The notes under the pieces were generated by a model, which did not search any database, was not told the origin of the DNA, and saw only the letters and a program-made list of their open reading frames with translations. Both the position numbers and the translations under genes were made by a program. From Microbacterium salitolerans (GTDB lineage Bacteria > Actinomycetota > Actinomycetes > Actinomycetales > Microbacteriaceae), in NCBI RefSeq assembly GCF_019720895.1, contig NZ_JAHKSH010000001.1, positions 434,001 through 498,000 of the forward strand: a DNA stretch of 64,000 bases, written 5' to 3'. Each line of letters opens with the position of its first letter. Position 1 is the first letter of the stretch. This document shows, in pieces, positions 52,882 through 60,415 of this stretch.

Positions 52882-54882
52882 ATGGCCACACGACACGCAC
52901 TGGCGACGATCGCAGTGATCGCGACCGCGTTCGCGGGCGCGGCCCCGGCATCGGCGACCACCGGCGCGCAGCCCGTCGACACGGACGGCACGGTGCCGAC
53001 GGATCCGGAATTCTCCGGCCCGCAGGTCACCGAGGTGCGGGTGCTCGAGGAGGGGCGGTTCGTCGAGATCCACTGGGACCGCTACGTCGACGAGGCGGAG
53101 GCTGTCGATCCGAGCAACATCACGGTGCGGAACGGCGAGAAGACCCTCGCGCTCACGCCCAAGCCCGCGACGGGTCCCACCGACACCATCTTCTTCGATC
53201 GCGAGAACGCGCAGATCGCGGAGACCGCGGCCGACAGCATGGCCCGCCTTCCGGAGGACCTGCACCTGGCGAGCATCGCCTACACGGGCACCATCGATCC
53301 GGACCTGCCGATCACCGTCGAGATCGACGGCGATCCGATCACCGATTCCGAGGGGCGGTCGGCGCGAGACGCGGTCTTCACCGGCGTGCCGCAGCTCGCG
53401 TACTACACCCAGTCCGTCATCACCGCGGACGGCATCGAGGTGAAGGCGAACGACCGCGTCGATGCGGATGCGCTGGATCTCGCGGCCGCGCAGATCGATG
53501 TGCAGCTCTCGACGCCGGGAACGGGGATCGCCGAGCAGATGGTCGCGTCCGGCTGCTCGCTCGCGGTCTACGGTGCGCGCGAGAACGCCTACCTCGTCCC
53601 CGAGCACCGCCGGGGATACGATCCGGTCGCGTACGACGTCGAAGGGTTCGGGGGGAACGACGCCAACGGCTGCGTCTCCTCGATCTCGGAGCGGAACGTG
53701 CTGCGCACGCGCGGCGACGAGAACCCGTACCTCAACACGTCGTATCCCGACGAGAACATCCTCGTCCACGAGTTCGGCCACGCTGTCCTGTCGGTCGGCA
53801 TCGAAGGGCAGGCGGAGGAGGACCTCGCCGACGCTCTCTTCGCGGCCTACGAGAACGCGTACGAGACAGGCCGGTGGCCGAACACGTACGCGATCTCCAA
53901 CCGAGACGAGTTCTTCGCGACGCTGTCCACCATCTGGTTCGACAACATGGCAGAGAAGCCGGATTGGAACGACGGCGTCCGAAGCCCCATCAACACGCGC
54001 GCCGAGCTGGAAGCCTATGATCCCGTCGCCTACGACTTCTTCGCATCGATCTATCCGGACGCGCCGATGCCGTCGCCGTGGGACATTCCCGGGCCCGACG
54101 TTCATCACGGCGACTATCGGGAGCTTCCGGCGCAGCCGGAGCGCGCGACAGCTGCGGATGTCGACTACGACGGCGACGCCTTCCGAATCGTCACCGAGAG
54201 CGTCGGCACCGACTATCAGATCGACCGCTACGCCGGAGACCCCGATCATCCCGACCGCGACGCGGTCACGTGGTCCCGGTGGGGAGACGGGGTCTGGAGC
54301 CTCGACTACGACGGAGCGGACGGTCTCGTGATCAGCGCGTCGGACGGCAGCGGGGTGCTCTCGGCGGTCTCCGACACGGAGGTCGCCTACCTCGGGATCG
54401 CACGTGACGAGCGGGATCCTCGTCAGCACTGGACGTTCCGCTCGGACCCCACGACGGAACGGAACATCTACGACGGGCGGCTCATCAACGACGCGACCGG
54501 GCTCGCGCTCGCTCTCGACGGTCGCGTCGGAAACGGCACGTCCCTGATGATGGCGGATCCGGAGGCCGCGGCCGGATGGATGCTGGAGGATACGACGCGC
54601 TCATCGGCTGACGGGGCGCCGTCCTACCTGCTTCCTGTCGACGTCACGGTCACCTCGCGAGGCCGCTCCGCCGAGCTCGACGCCGTGCAGCAGGGATTCA
54701 CCGTGCCGGCTATAGATGATGTGGGCGGCGGCGACTGGTCGCACCCGCGGCATCGCTTCGCGGGATGGGTGCTCGACGGCGCGGAGGGGGTGGTCCCCGG
54801 CGATTGGATGATCCCGGCAGACGCGACGTCCGTCTCGCTCTCGGCGGTGTGGGAGAAGAAGAAGAAGGGGAAGCGCCTGTAG
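52882..54882 (+). CDS. Secreted HEXXH metalloprotease with lectin-like and Listeria-repeat-like C-terminus
   Basis: 666 residues. Signal peptide about 1-25 ('FAGAAPASA'). Residues 40-110 form a beta domain. The zinc motif is HEFGH with His296, Glu297 and His300, and Glu343 in 'SNRDEFFATLSTIWFDN' is a likely third ligand, as in gluzincin-type peptidases. After residue 430 a beta-rich region with 'LINDATGLALALDGRVGNGT' resembles a ricin-type lectin repeat. The last 50 residues, 'HRFAGWVLDGAEG...VSLSAVWEKK', resemble a Listeria-Bacteroides (InlB B) repeat ending in a lysine-rich tail. Substrate unknown. It may cut glycoprotein backbones exposed by the neighbouring glycosidases. Confidence 0.75.
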   Translation: MATRHALATIAVIATAFAGAAPASATTGAQPVDTDGTVPTDPEFSGPQVTEVRVLEEGRFVEIHWDRYVDEAEAVDPSNITVRNGEKTLALTPKPATGPTDTIFFDRENAQIAETAADSMARLPEDLHLASIAYTGTIDPDLPITVEIDGDPITDSEGRSARDAVFTGVPQLAYYTQSVITADGIEVKANDRVDADALDLAAAQIDVQLSTPGTGIAEQMVASGCSLAVYGARENAYLVPEHRRGYDPVAYDVEGFGGNDANGCVSSISERNVLRTRGDENPYLNTSYPDENILVHEFGHAVLSVGIEGQAEEDLADALFAAYENAYETGRWPNTYAISNRDEFFATLSTIWFDNMAEKPDWNDGVRSPINTRAELEAYDPVAYDFFASIYPDAPMPSPWDIPGPDVHHGDYRELPAQPERATAADVDYDGDAFRIVTESVGTDYQIDRYAGDPDHPDRDAVTWSRWGDGVWSLDYDGADGLVISASDGSGVLSAVSDTEVAYLGIARDERDPRQHWTFRSDPTTERNIYDGRLINDATGLALALDGRVGNGTSLMMADPEAAAGWMLEDTTRSSADGAPSYLLPVDVTVTSRGRSAELDAVQQGFTVPAIDDVGGGDWSHPRHRFAGWVLDGAEGVVPGDWMIPADATSVSLSAVWEKKKKGKRL

Positions 54883-54889
54883 CCTCTCG

Positions 54890-54941
54890 CGCGCCGCGCC
54901 CCGCGTCGACGGCGCACCCTGTCGACGCGGGGCGCGGCGCG
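54890..54941 (+). terminator. Strong terminator after the metalloprotease gene
   Basis: A perfect 21-base-pair stem: 54890-54910 pairs with 54921-54941 (GC-rich, with GTCGAC next to the loop) around a 10-base loop, seven bases after the stop. Confidence 0.8.
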
Positions 54942-55001
54942 TCCTATCCTGGCCGCAGGCGGGGCGCGCCCGCCGGTTCTCCCTGACGAGCGAGGTGCGA
55001 G

Positions 55002-55400
55002 ATGGACCAGATGATGATGGACACGATGCCGAACAGCATGAAGAGCATGCCGGGCATGGACATGATGGACATGTCGGTCATGCAGGCGTGCATGGACGCG
55101 TGCTCCGCGGTCGAGCAGGCGGCGACGATCTGCGCGACGCAGGACATGGACTGCGCGCCGGCGTGCATGACGTGCGCCGACATGTCGCACACGATGATGC
55201 GCTCGATGCTGCGCATGCAGGGCATGACGCCGGCGGCGATGATGGCGATGCTCGACGCGTGCATGGCCGTCTGTCAGATGTGCATGGACGAGTGCGCCTC
55301 GCACACCGACAACGACGTGTGCCGGATGTGCGCTCAGGCCTGCCAGGCGTGCATGGACTCCTGCATGGCAGTCAAGGACATGATGATGGCGTCCGCCTGA
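55002..55400 (+). CDS. Four-helix-bundle copper-binding protein (Csp/DUF326 type)
   Basis: 132 residues, with 15 Cys and 33 Met by my count. Cys occur in helical CxxxC spacing: 'ACMDAC', 'CAPACMTC', 'ACMAVCQMCMDEC', 'CRMCAQACQACMDSC'. This is the pattern of cytosolic copper storage proteins (Csp3-like), whose Cys line the bundle core and bind many Cu(I) ions. The Met-rich first 30 residues are an added feature that could bind Cu(I) too. No signal peptide, so cytosolic. It is preceded by a terminator, so it is likely its own unit. GAGCGAGG lies upstream of the ATG. Confidence 0.88.
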   Translation: MDQMMMDTMPNSMKSMPGMDMMDMSVMQACMDACSAVEQAATICATQDMDCAPACMTCADMSHTMMRSMLRMQGMTPAAMMAMLDACMAVCQMCMDECASHTDNDVCRMCAQACQACMDSCMAVKDMMMASA

Positions 55401-55748
55401 TCACACCGAAGCGACGTTGAACTGCACGCGACCCACGGCCAGCACGCTGTAGCGGCGGTGCAGCGCCACCGGTGTGCCCGGCGCGGCCTCGAGCGCTCCG
55501 CCGGATGCGTTCCACAGCGCGTGCGCGGATCCGTCGAGGTCGCGCACGACGAGCGTGCCGCGGAGCGGGTCCGCTTCCTCGACGATGCCGTCGGTCCACT
55601 CCGTCGGCGTGGCGGAGGCCAGCCGCGCCTGGATCAGGTGCAGCGCGTGACCGGGCGCGTAGGAGGTGCACGCTCCGCCGCCGTCGCACATGCACGCCGC
55701 ACGCTCGCGCACCTCGAAGGGGCGGGGCTGATGCAGCGGCGTGGACAC
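55401..55748 (-). CDS. Hypothetical protein with Cys cluster
   Basis: 115 residues. The GTG at 55748 is chosen because AGGAGG ends six bases before it; longer in-frame starts have none. It begins 'STPLHQPRPFEVRERAACMC', has a Cys group CMCDGGGAC near residues 19-27, and beta-rich text ('GTLVVRDLDGSAHALWNASGG', 'GTPVALHRRYSVLAVGRVQF'). I do not recognise the family. It ends one base from the 3' end of the copper protein gene, convergently. The Cys group next to a copper-storage gene hints at metal handling, no more. Confidence 0.6.
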   Translation of the reverse strand: MSTPLHQPRPFEVRERAACMCDGGGACTSYAPGHALHLIQARLASATPTEWTDGIVEEADPLRGTLVVRDLDGSAHALWNASGGALEAAPGTPVALHRRYSVLAVGRVQFNVASV

Positions 55749-55972
55749 GGGGATCCTCCTGGGGTCGGAAACGTTCTGGCCACGGTAGGCCGACGGATCC
55801 GGCACGAGAACCCCTGCCGACACGCGCCGTAACGCAGGACGTCACGCGGGGTCATGAACGGGGCCGCGAGGGTGCCGGGGTCCGCTCCGAGGCGCTGGCG
55901 ATGCGCCGGCGTGCGGGCCTTCCGGACGGATCCGCGCCCTCCTCGACGAATCGTCCGCGGCTCGGTGCGGCC

Positions 55973-56851
55973 TCACTCCCGGCGGGCGAGGAGGAAGGCG
56001 TTCATGTCGTCTGTGGCCGTGCGGTCGACGGGGAGGGCGTCGCCGTCGACGGAGCGGATCGGCGTCGCGAGGCGCACGCTCGAGGTGAGCCAGGCGGCGT
56101 CCGCGTCGCGCAGATCGTCGACCCCGTAGCGCCCGTACTGCGTGTCGAGCCCCCGCTGCGCGGCCCAGCGGAACACGGCGCGCTGGGCGGTGCCGTGCAG
56201 GGTGCCGAGGGACGGATCCGGGGTGTGGAGCGTGGATCCGCGCCGGAAGACGAGCGTGGACTGGGGCGCCTCGAGCAGGAACCCGTCGCTCGTGACCCAC
56301 AGCATGTCGTCGGCTCCGCGTCGGGCCGCCTCGCGGAGGGCCGCCATGTTCTGTGCGTATGAGAGGGTCTTGGCGCCGATGAGCGCCCATGGCTCGCGCG
56401 CGGCGTAGTCGCTGGGGAAGCCGCGGTCGGCGGTGATGACCGCGCGCCCCACCGTGCGGACCTCGTCGAAGTCTCCGGCGGGGGACAGGACGATCCAGGC
56501 GCTCGGCGTGCGGCGGTCCATGCCGCCGCGCGTGACGACGAGCTTCAGCCACGACTCGACCCCGGGCTCCGCGGTGCGCGCCACCTGGCGGCAGATGTCG
56601 GCGAGGGCGGCGAGATCCGGATCCGGCAGGTCGAGGATCCGCATGCTCGTGGCGAGCCGGTCGAGGTGATCGCGCGTCGCCTGCACGGCGCCGTCGACGA
56701 CGCCGAAGGTCTCGAAGACGCCGTCGCCGCGTTCGGCCGCCGCGTCCATCACGGAGATCGCCGGATCGTCGACGGCGACGGGGGCGAGCTCGGGAAGCGG
56801 GGCCTCATCCCCGGCGACAGGGAGGGGGAAGCGATAGGCGACGGCGGTCAT
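55973..56851 (-). CDS. pabC: PLP-dependent class IV aminotransferase (aminodeoxychorismate-lyase-like)
   Basis: 292 residues from ATG 56851. 'DAAAERGDGVFETFGVVDG' is the class IV opening. 'RDHLDRLATSMRILDLP' follows, then the PLP lysine in 'LIGAKTLSYAQNM'. 'LWVTSDGFLLEAPQSTLVFRRG' is the conserved phosphate-binding end (the E-x-S/T type). PabC releases pyruvate from 4-amino-4-deoxychorismate to give p-aminobenzoate for folate. Branched-chain and D-amino-acid aminotransferases share the fold, so specificity is probable but not certain. Confidence 0.8.
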   Translation of the reverse strand: MTAVAYRFPLPVAGDEAPLPELAPVAVDDPAISVMDAAAERGDGVFETFGVVDGAVQATRDHLDRLATSMRILDLPDPDLAALADICRQVARTAEPGVESWLKLVVTRGGMDRRTPSAWIVLSPAGDFDEVRTVGRAVITADRGFPSDYAAREPWALIGAKTLSYAQNMAALREAARRGADDMLWVTSDGFLLEAPQSTLVFRRGSTLHTPDPSLGTLHGTAQRAVFRWAAQRGLDTQYGRYGVDDLRDADAAWLTSSVRLATPIRSVDGDALPVDRTATDDMNAFLLARRE

Positions 56852-56872
56852 GGATCCATCCTTCCCCAGACC

Positions 56873-57000
56873 GTGTCCCACAACACGCCGTCACCGCGCG
56901 GCCGAGACGGCGTGTTCTGGGACGCGGAACGCGAACCGCCGCGACCGTGTCCCACGACACGCCGTCATGGCGTCGGGATGACGGCGTGTCGTGGGACACG
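56873..57000. repeat. Palindromic repeat family B, copies 4 and 5
   Basis: Hairpins at 56873-56923 (GTGTCCCACAACACGCCGTC / GACGGCGTGTTCTGGGAC) and 56947-57000 (GTGTCCCACGACACGCCGTC / GACGGCGTGTCGTGGGACAC). Same family as 18490-18690 although 38 kb away. The start-to-start distance of 74 bases is again that of the first cluster. They lie directly upstream of the pabC-like start. Confidence 0.85.
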
Positions 57001-57134
57001 GGGCGTGCTGCGCGCGGACGTGCCGCGCGGAGGGGCCGCGCGGGAACGGACCCCGCGCACGGACGGGCCGTGCGGGAGTCCGTGCACGGACGGGTCGCCC
57101 ACGGAGCGGCCGCGCACCCACCCGGACGACGCAC

Positions 57135-57190
57135 GACGGCGCCCCCGCCGAAGCGGAGGCGCCGTCGCCGAAGCGGAGGCGCCGTCGCCG
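57135..57190. terminator. Terminator hairpin with a 20-base tandem duplication
   Basis: GACGGCGCC (57135-57143) pairs with GGCGCCGTC (57158-57166). The 20-base unit at 57151-57170 is repeated exactly at 57171-57190, duplicating the stem arm. It lies downstream of the small ORF and the TPP enzyme (minus strand). The remainder of 57001-57134 shows nothing recognisable. Confidence 0.6.
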
Positions 57191-57199
57191 CGCGAGACA

Positions 57200-57301
57200 T
57201 CAGGAGATGTCGTCGCCCTCTGCCTGCGAGGGGTGCTTCTCGAACCAGAGCGGGCGTCCCGTGAACAGGTCGGCGTCGCTGTCGTAGATGAACTCGTTCA
57301 T
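57200..57301 (-). CDS. 33-residue small protein downstream of the TPP enzyme
   Basis: ATG at 57301 with a near-ideal AAGGAG five bases upstream, 28 bases after the TPP-enzyme stop, and a hairpin terminator 34 bases downstream. The product begins MNEFIYDSDADLFTGRP, continues LWFEKHPSQAEGDDIS and is acidic, with no membrane segment. Base composition at third positions is GC-rich as in real genes (AAC, GAG, TTC, ATC, TAC). I recognise no family. The setting says it is a translated member of the operon, possibly a small partner of the enzyme. Confidence 0.65.
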   Translation of the reverse strand: MNEFIYDSDADLFTGRPLWFEKHPSQAEGDDIS

Positions 57302-57329
57302 GATCTCTCCTTCATTGGAAATGTGCGGA

Positions 57330-59003
57330 TCAGTACGCCTGCGCGCGCTTCTCCACGATCAGGTGGATGAGGGCGAAGCTGCCCTCACGTGTGGCCGCCA
57401 GACCATCGGCGATGGCCTGAGGGATCTGGGATTCGTCGTCCACGCGCACGCCGAAGCCGCCGAAGGCGACGGCCATGGCGGCGAAGTCGGGGTTGATGAG
57501 CTGCGTGCCCGAGACGCGGCCGGGGTGGTGGCGCTCCTGGTGGGTGCGGATCGTGCCGTATTCGGCGTTGTCCATCACGACGACGAGCGGGTTCGCGCCG
57601 TACTGGCGCGCGGTCGCGAGCTCCTGGCCGTTCATGAGGAACTCGCCGTCACCGGCGATCGTCACGACCTGGCGGTCCGGGAAGTCGAGCGACGCCGTCA
57701 CGGCCGAGGGGATCGAGTAGCCCATGGATCCGTTCCCCGCGCTGACCATGGCGGGGTAGCGGCGCACGGGGAAGTAGCGGTGGGCCCAATTCGTGTGCTC
57801 GCCGGCGCCGAGCGTGATGAGCGCGTCGTCGTCGAGCTGCGGCACGAGGTGCGCCATGAGCGAGTCCATGCGAGCTGGACCCGTCGTGCCGGGTTCGGGC
57901 AGCGCTGCGAACCGCTCCTGCTGGCCGCGCATCTTGGCGGTCCACGCGGCCCACCCGGGCTTGGCCTCGATGTCGAGGGAGACGAGGTCGCGGACGAACG
58001 CGGCGGGCTTCGACACGATCTGGTGCGACACGGCGCCGGAGCGACCGCGCATGAGCGCGTCCATCGACACGATGAAGTTCTGGCTCGCCCAGTCCTGACG
58101 CGCGATGTAGCTCGTGAGCACGTCGCCGGGGAGCGTGCCGACGAAGACGACGAGGTCGGTCTCGGCGAAGAGGTCGTACGTCGGCTTCGGGCGGCCGTAG
58201 CCGATCGGCCCGACGTAGCTGGGGGAGTCGTATCCGACGACGCCCTCGGTGCGCCATTCGGCGGCGGCGGCGATGCCCATGCGCTCGAGCCATCCGGTCA
58301 GGAGGCGCGACGACTCGGCTGTCCAGTCGCTGCCGCCGGTGACGAACAGCGGCTTCTCGGCCATGGCGAGCGCCGCTTCCAGGCTGTGCGCGTCCGTGCG
58401 CGAGATGCCGCCGGAGGCGACGGGGATCGGCGGGTGCGGGGTGACCGCGACGTGCTCGCGGATGATGTCCTCGGGGAGGCCGACGACGACGGGGCCCGGA
58501 CGCCCGGAGCGCGCGGCGAAGATCGCCTCGGCCGTGATCTCGCTGGCGCGCTCGGCGGAGTCGAGCACGAAGACGCGCTTGGCGCCCTTCTCGAACCAGC
58601 CGTGGATGTCGAACTCCTGGAACGCCTCGCGCTGGCGATGCTCCTTGGGGATGAGGCCGATGAACAGCACGACGGGCGTCGAATCCTGCCACGCGGTGTG
58701 CATGCCGACGAGCGCGTTCGCGGCGCCAGGTCCGCGGGTCACCATGACGATGCCAGGAAGGTCGCTGAGCTTGCCCTCGGCATCGGCCATGTAGGCGGCG
58801 CCGCCCTCCTGGCGCGTGATGATCGTCTCGATCGACGAGTCGTGCAGGCCGTCGAGCACCTCGAGGAAGCTCTCGCCCGGCACGACGTACGCCCGCGGGA
58901 TGCCGTGCTCCTCGAGGGTGCGCACGATCGCGTGGCCCGCCGTCTCGGTGGCGACGGCGGCGTCCGCGATCGTGGTCGCGGGCGAATCGAGGAGATCGGT
59001 CAC
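57330..59003 (-). CDS. Thiamine-diphosphate-dependent enzyme (acetolactate synthase large-subunit-like)
   Basis: 557 residues from the GTG at 59003 (CGGAG upstream). N-terminal TPP domain with the catalytic Glu in 'AYVVPGESFLEVLDGL' and 'GAAYMADAEGKLSDLPGIVM'. A central domain follows ('VGPIGYGRPKPTYDLFAETD'), then the C-terminal TPP domain with 'AGDGEFLMNGQELATARQYG' (GDG...N). Relatives include acetolactate synthase, benzoylformate decarboxylase and oxalyl-CoA decarboxylase. The genuine IlvB normally sits with ilvN/ilvC, absent here, so this is one of the ALS-like enzymes of unknown substrate. Followed by a 33-codon ORF. Confidence 0.88.
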   Translation of the reverse strand: MTDLLDSPATTIADAAVATETAGHAIVRTLEEHGIPRAYVVPGESFLEVLDGLHDSSIETIITRQEGGAAYMADAEGKLSDLPGIVMVTRGPGAANALVGMHTAWQDSTPVVLFIGLIPKEHRQREAFQEFDIHGWFEKGAKRVFVLDSAERASEITAEAIFAARSGRPGPVVVGLPEDIIREHVAVTPHPPIPVASGGISRTDAHSLEAALAMAEKPLFVTGGSDWTAESSRLLTGWLERMGIAAAAEWRTEGVVGYDSPSYVGPIGYGRPKPTYDLFAETDLVVFVGTLPGDVLTSYIARQDWASQNFIVSMDALMRGRSGAVSHQIVSKPAAFVRDLVSLDIEAKPGWAAWTAKMRGQQERFAALPEPGTTGPARMDSLMAHLVPQLDDDALITLGAGEHTNWAHRYFPVRRYPAMVSAGNGSMGYSIPSAVTASLDFPDRQVVTIAGDGEFLMNGQELATARQYGANPLVVVMDNAEYGTIRTHQERHHPGRVSGTQLINPDFAAMAVAFGGFGVRVDDESQIPQAIADGLAATREGSFALIHLIVEKRAQAY

Positions 59004-59185
59004 GGTTGCTCCGTTGCAGAGGTGCCAGTGGGTGTCTTTCCGATCATGCCCCCGGCCCACACCGGTCCGACGGGGTCAGATGGCAGAAAGATTCGTGATT
59101 CTTCAGAATTCGCAAGGCGTGCCGCCTCGTCCTGCGTGTGTGAACGTCTCGCAGTTCGCTGTTTCTTTGCACGTCGCACGTGTGA

Positions 59186-59231
59186 AGACAGCGGATCCCC
59201 GGAGCGTGCTGCTCTCGGGGATCCGCCGTCT
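59186..59231 (-). terminator. Terminator of the arsC pair
   Basis: GCGGATCCCC (59191-59200) pairs with GGGGATCCGC (59217-59226), extended by AGAC/GTCT outside with one mismatch. It lies 11 bases past the arsC stop on the minus strand. Confidence 0.75.
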
Positions 59232-59241
59232 GCGTGCCCGA

Positions 59242-59883
59242 CTACGGCGCGGGGGCGATCTCGCTCACGAGCTGCTCGATGCGATCGCGGATCTCGTCGC
59301 GCACACGGCGCACCCCGTCGACATCGAGGTCGGCCGGATCCGAAAGGTCCCAGTCCTCGTAGCGCTTGCCGGGGTAGAGCGGGCATGCGTCGCCGCAGCC
59401 CATCGTGATGACGACGTCGGCCGCGCGCACGACGTCGTCGGTGAGTGGCTTCGGATAGCGCTGCTCGAGGTCGGCGCCGAGCTCCGTGAGCACCTCGCGC
59501 ACTGCGGGCAGGATGAACTCGCCGGGCTGTGACCCGGCCGAGCGCACGTGAACCCGGTCGCCGGCGACGAGTGTCGTCAGGGTGGCCGCCATCTGCGAAC
59601 GCCCCGAGTTCTGCACGCAGACGAAGAGGATCTCGGGCCGGGGCTTCGCGATCATGCCGCGCGACTGTCCGAGCGCCGTGAGGCGATCGCTCGCGAAGTG
59701 CTCGGCGAGGGCGGGCAGGTGCTCGGTGATCTTCGCCGTGCGCGCGAGCGTCGCGTACGACTCGAAGACGACGCGGTCGACGGTCTCGGCGCTGACGATG
59801 CCGTCGAAGCGCGCCGCGAGGCGCTCGGAAGCGCGCGTGAGGACGGGGGTGACGTCGGCGAGGCCGTGCGTGAATTCGGTCAT
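59242..59883 (-). CDS. arsC: Arsenate reductase with N-terminal helical domain (ArsC, LMW-phosphatase type)
   Basis: 213 residues. Residues 1-75 form the three-helix bundle found in many actinobacterial ArsC proteins ('LTRASERLAARFDGIVSAET', 'YATLARTAKITEHLPALAEH'). The LMW-PTPase domain follows with the P-loop CVQNSGR(SQMA), 'SAGSQPG', and the resolving-Cys segment 'MGCGDACPLYPGKRYEDW'. Enzymes of this type reduce arsenate using mycothiol/mycoredoxin or thioredoxin. The gene starts 11 bases after the other arsC stop, so the pair is one operon. Its last ~50 coding bases are nearly identical to those of its neighbour. Confidence 0.92.
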   Translation of the reverse strand: MTEFTHGLADVTPVLTRASERLAARFDGIVSAETVDRVVFESYATLARTAKITEHLPALAEHFASDRLTALGQSRGMIAKPRPEILFVCVQNSGRSQMAATLTTLVAGDRVHVRSAGSQPGEFILPAVREVLTELGADLEQRYPKPLTDDVVRAADVVITMGCGDACPLYPGKRYEDWDLSDPADLDVDGVRRVRDEIRDRIEQLVSEIAPAP

Positions 59884-59894
59884 CGGGTCATTCC

Positions 59895-60302
59895 CTACGC
59901 CGCGGGGGCGATCTCGCTCACGAGCTGCTCGATGCGACCGCGGATCTCGTCGCGGATGGGGCGCACGGTCTCGATCCCCTGGCCGGCCGGATCCTGGAGC
60001 TCCCAGTCCTCGTAGCGCTTGCCGGGGAAGATCGGGCACGCGTCGCCGCAGCCCATCGTGATGACGACATCGGACTCGCGGACGGCCTCGGTGGTCAGCA
60101 CCTTCGGCGTGCGGTTCGCGATGTCGATGCCGACCTCGCGCATGGCCTCGACGGCGGTGGGGTTGATCTGGTCCTTCGGGGCGCTGCCGGCCGAGAGCAC
60201 CTCGACGCGGTCGCCCGCGAGGTGCTGCAGCCAGCCGGCGGCCATCTGCGAGCGGCCGGCGTTGTGCACGCAGACGAACAGGACGGTGGGCTTGTCGGTC
60301 AT
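59895..60302 (-). CDS. arsC: Arsenate reductase (ArsC, LMW-phosphatase type)
   Basis: 135 residues, the single-domain form: P-loop CVHNAGR(SQMA) near residue 11, 'LSAGSAPKDQINPTAVEAM', 'ESDVVITMGCGDACPIFPGK' and 'RYEDWELQDPAG'. It reduces As(V) to As(III) in the cytoplasm for export. AAGGAGG precedes the ATG. First gene of the minus-strand arsC operon, under the promoter/operator at 60324-60353 shared with the divergent ArsR-ArsC fusion gene. Confidence 0.94.
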   Translation of the reverse strand: MTDKPTVLFVCVHNAGRSQMAAGWLQHLAGDRVEVLSAGSAPKDQINPTAVEAMREVGIDIANRTPKVLTTEAVRESDVVITMGCGDACPIFPGKRYEDWELQDPAGQGIETVRPIRDEIRGRIEQLVSEIAPAA

Positions 60303-60323
60303 GGGGCCTCCTTGGTCCGTTAA

Positions 60324-60353
60324 AGCATAGATTGCTATCTATGTATTCGGCAA
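60324..60353 (-). promoter_or_regulatory. arsC promoter with ArsR-type palindrome between -35 and -10
   Basis: Minus strand: -35 TTGCCG (60348-60353), 18-base spacer, -10 TATGCT (60324-60329). CATAGAT-TGCT-ATCTATG (60326-60343) is a perfect 7-4-7 palindrome filling the spacer. A related site, CATAGA-N6-TCTATG (60401-60418), overlaps the start codon of the divergent ArsR-ArsC gene. The fusion protein is the likely repressor at both. Confidence 0.75.
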
Positions 60354-60415
60354 GGCGTGCGCGTGAACATCGGGTGGCGGAGGCTCGTCACCGGGCCCTG
60401 CATAGAGTGGGATCT

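Noticed and set aside
40418-54882. Sortase (LPXTG) anchoring of the secreted proteins
   Set aside because: I looked at all five C-termini. Three end in a Cys-Gly module, one in a beta domain, one in a Lys-rich tail; none has LPXTG plus a membrane helix.
33466-55400. Genomic island or prophage integrated at tRNA-Ser
   Set aside because: No integrase, no visible duplicated tRNA 3' end and no phage genes. Codon use and GC match the rest of the window.
57330-59003. Assignment of the TPP enzyme as the biosynthetic IlvB
   Set aside because: No ilvN or ilvC nearby and isolated operon with a 33-codon ORF; kept as ALS-like of unknown substrate.
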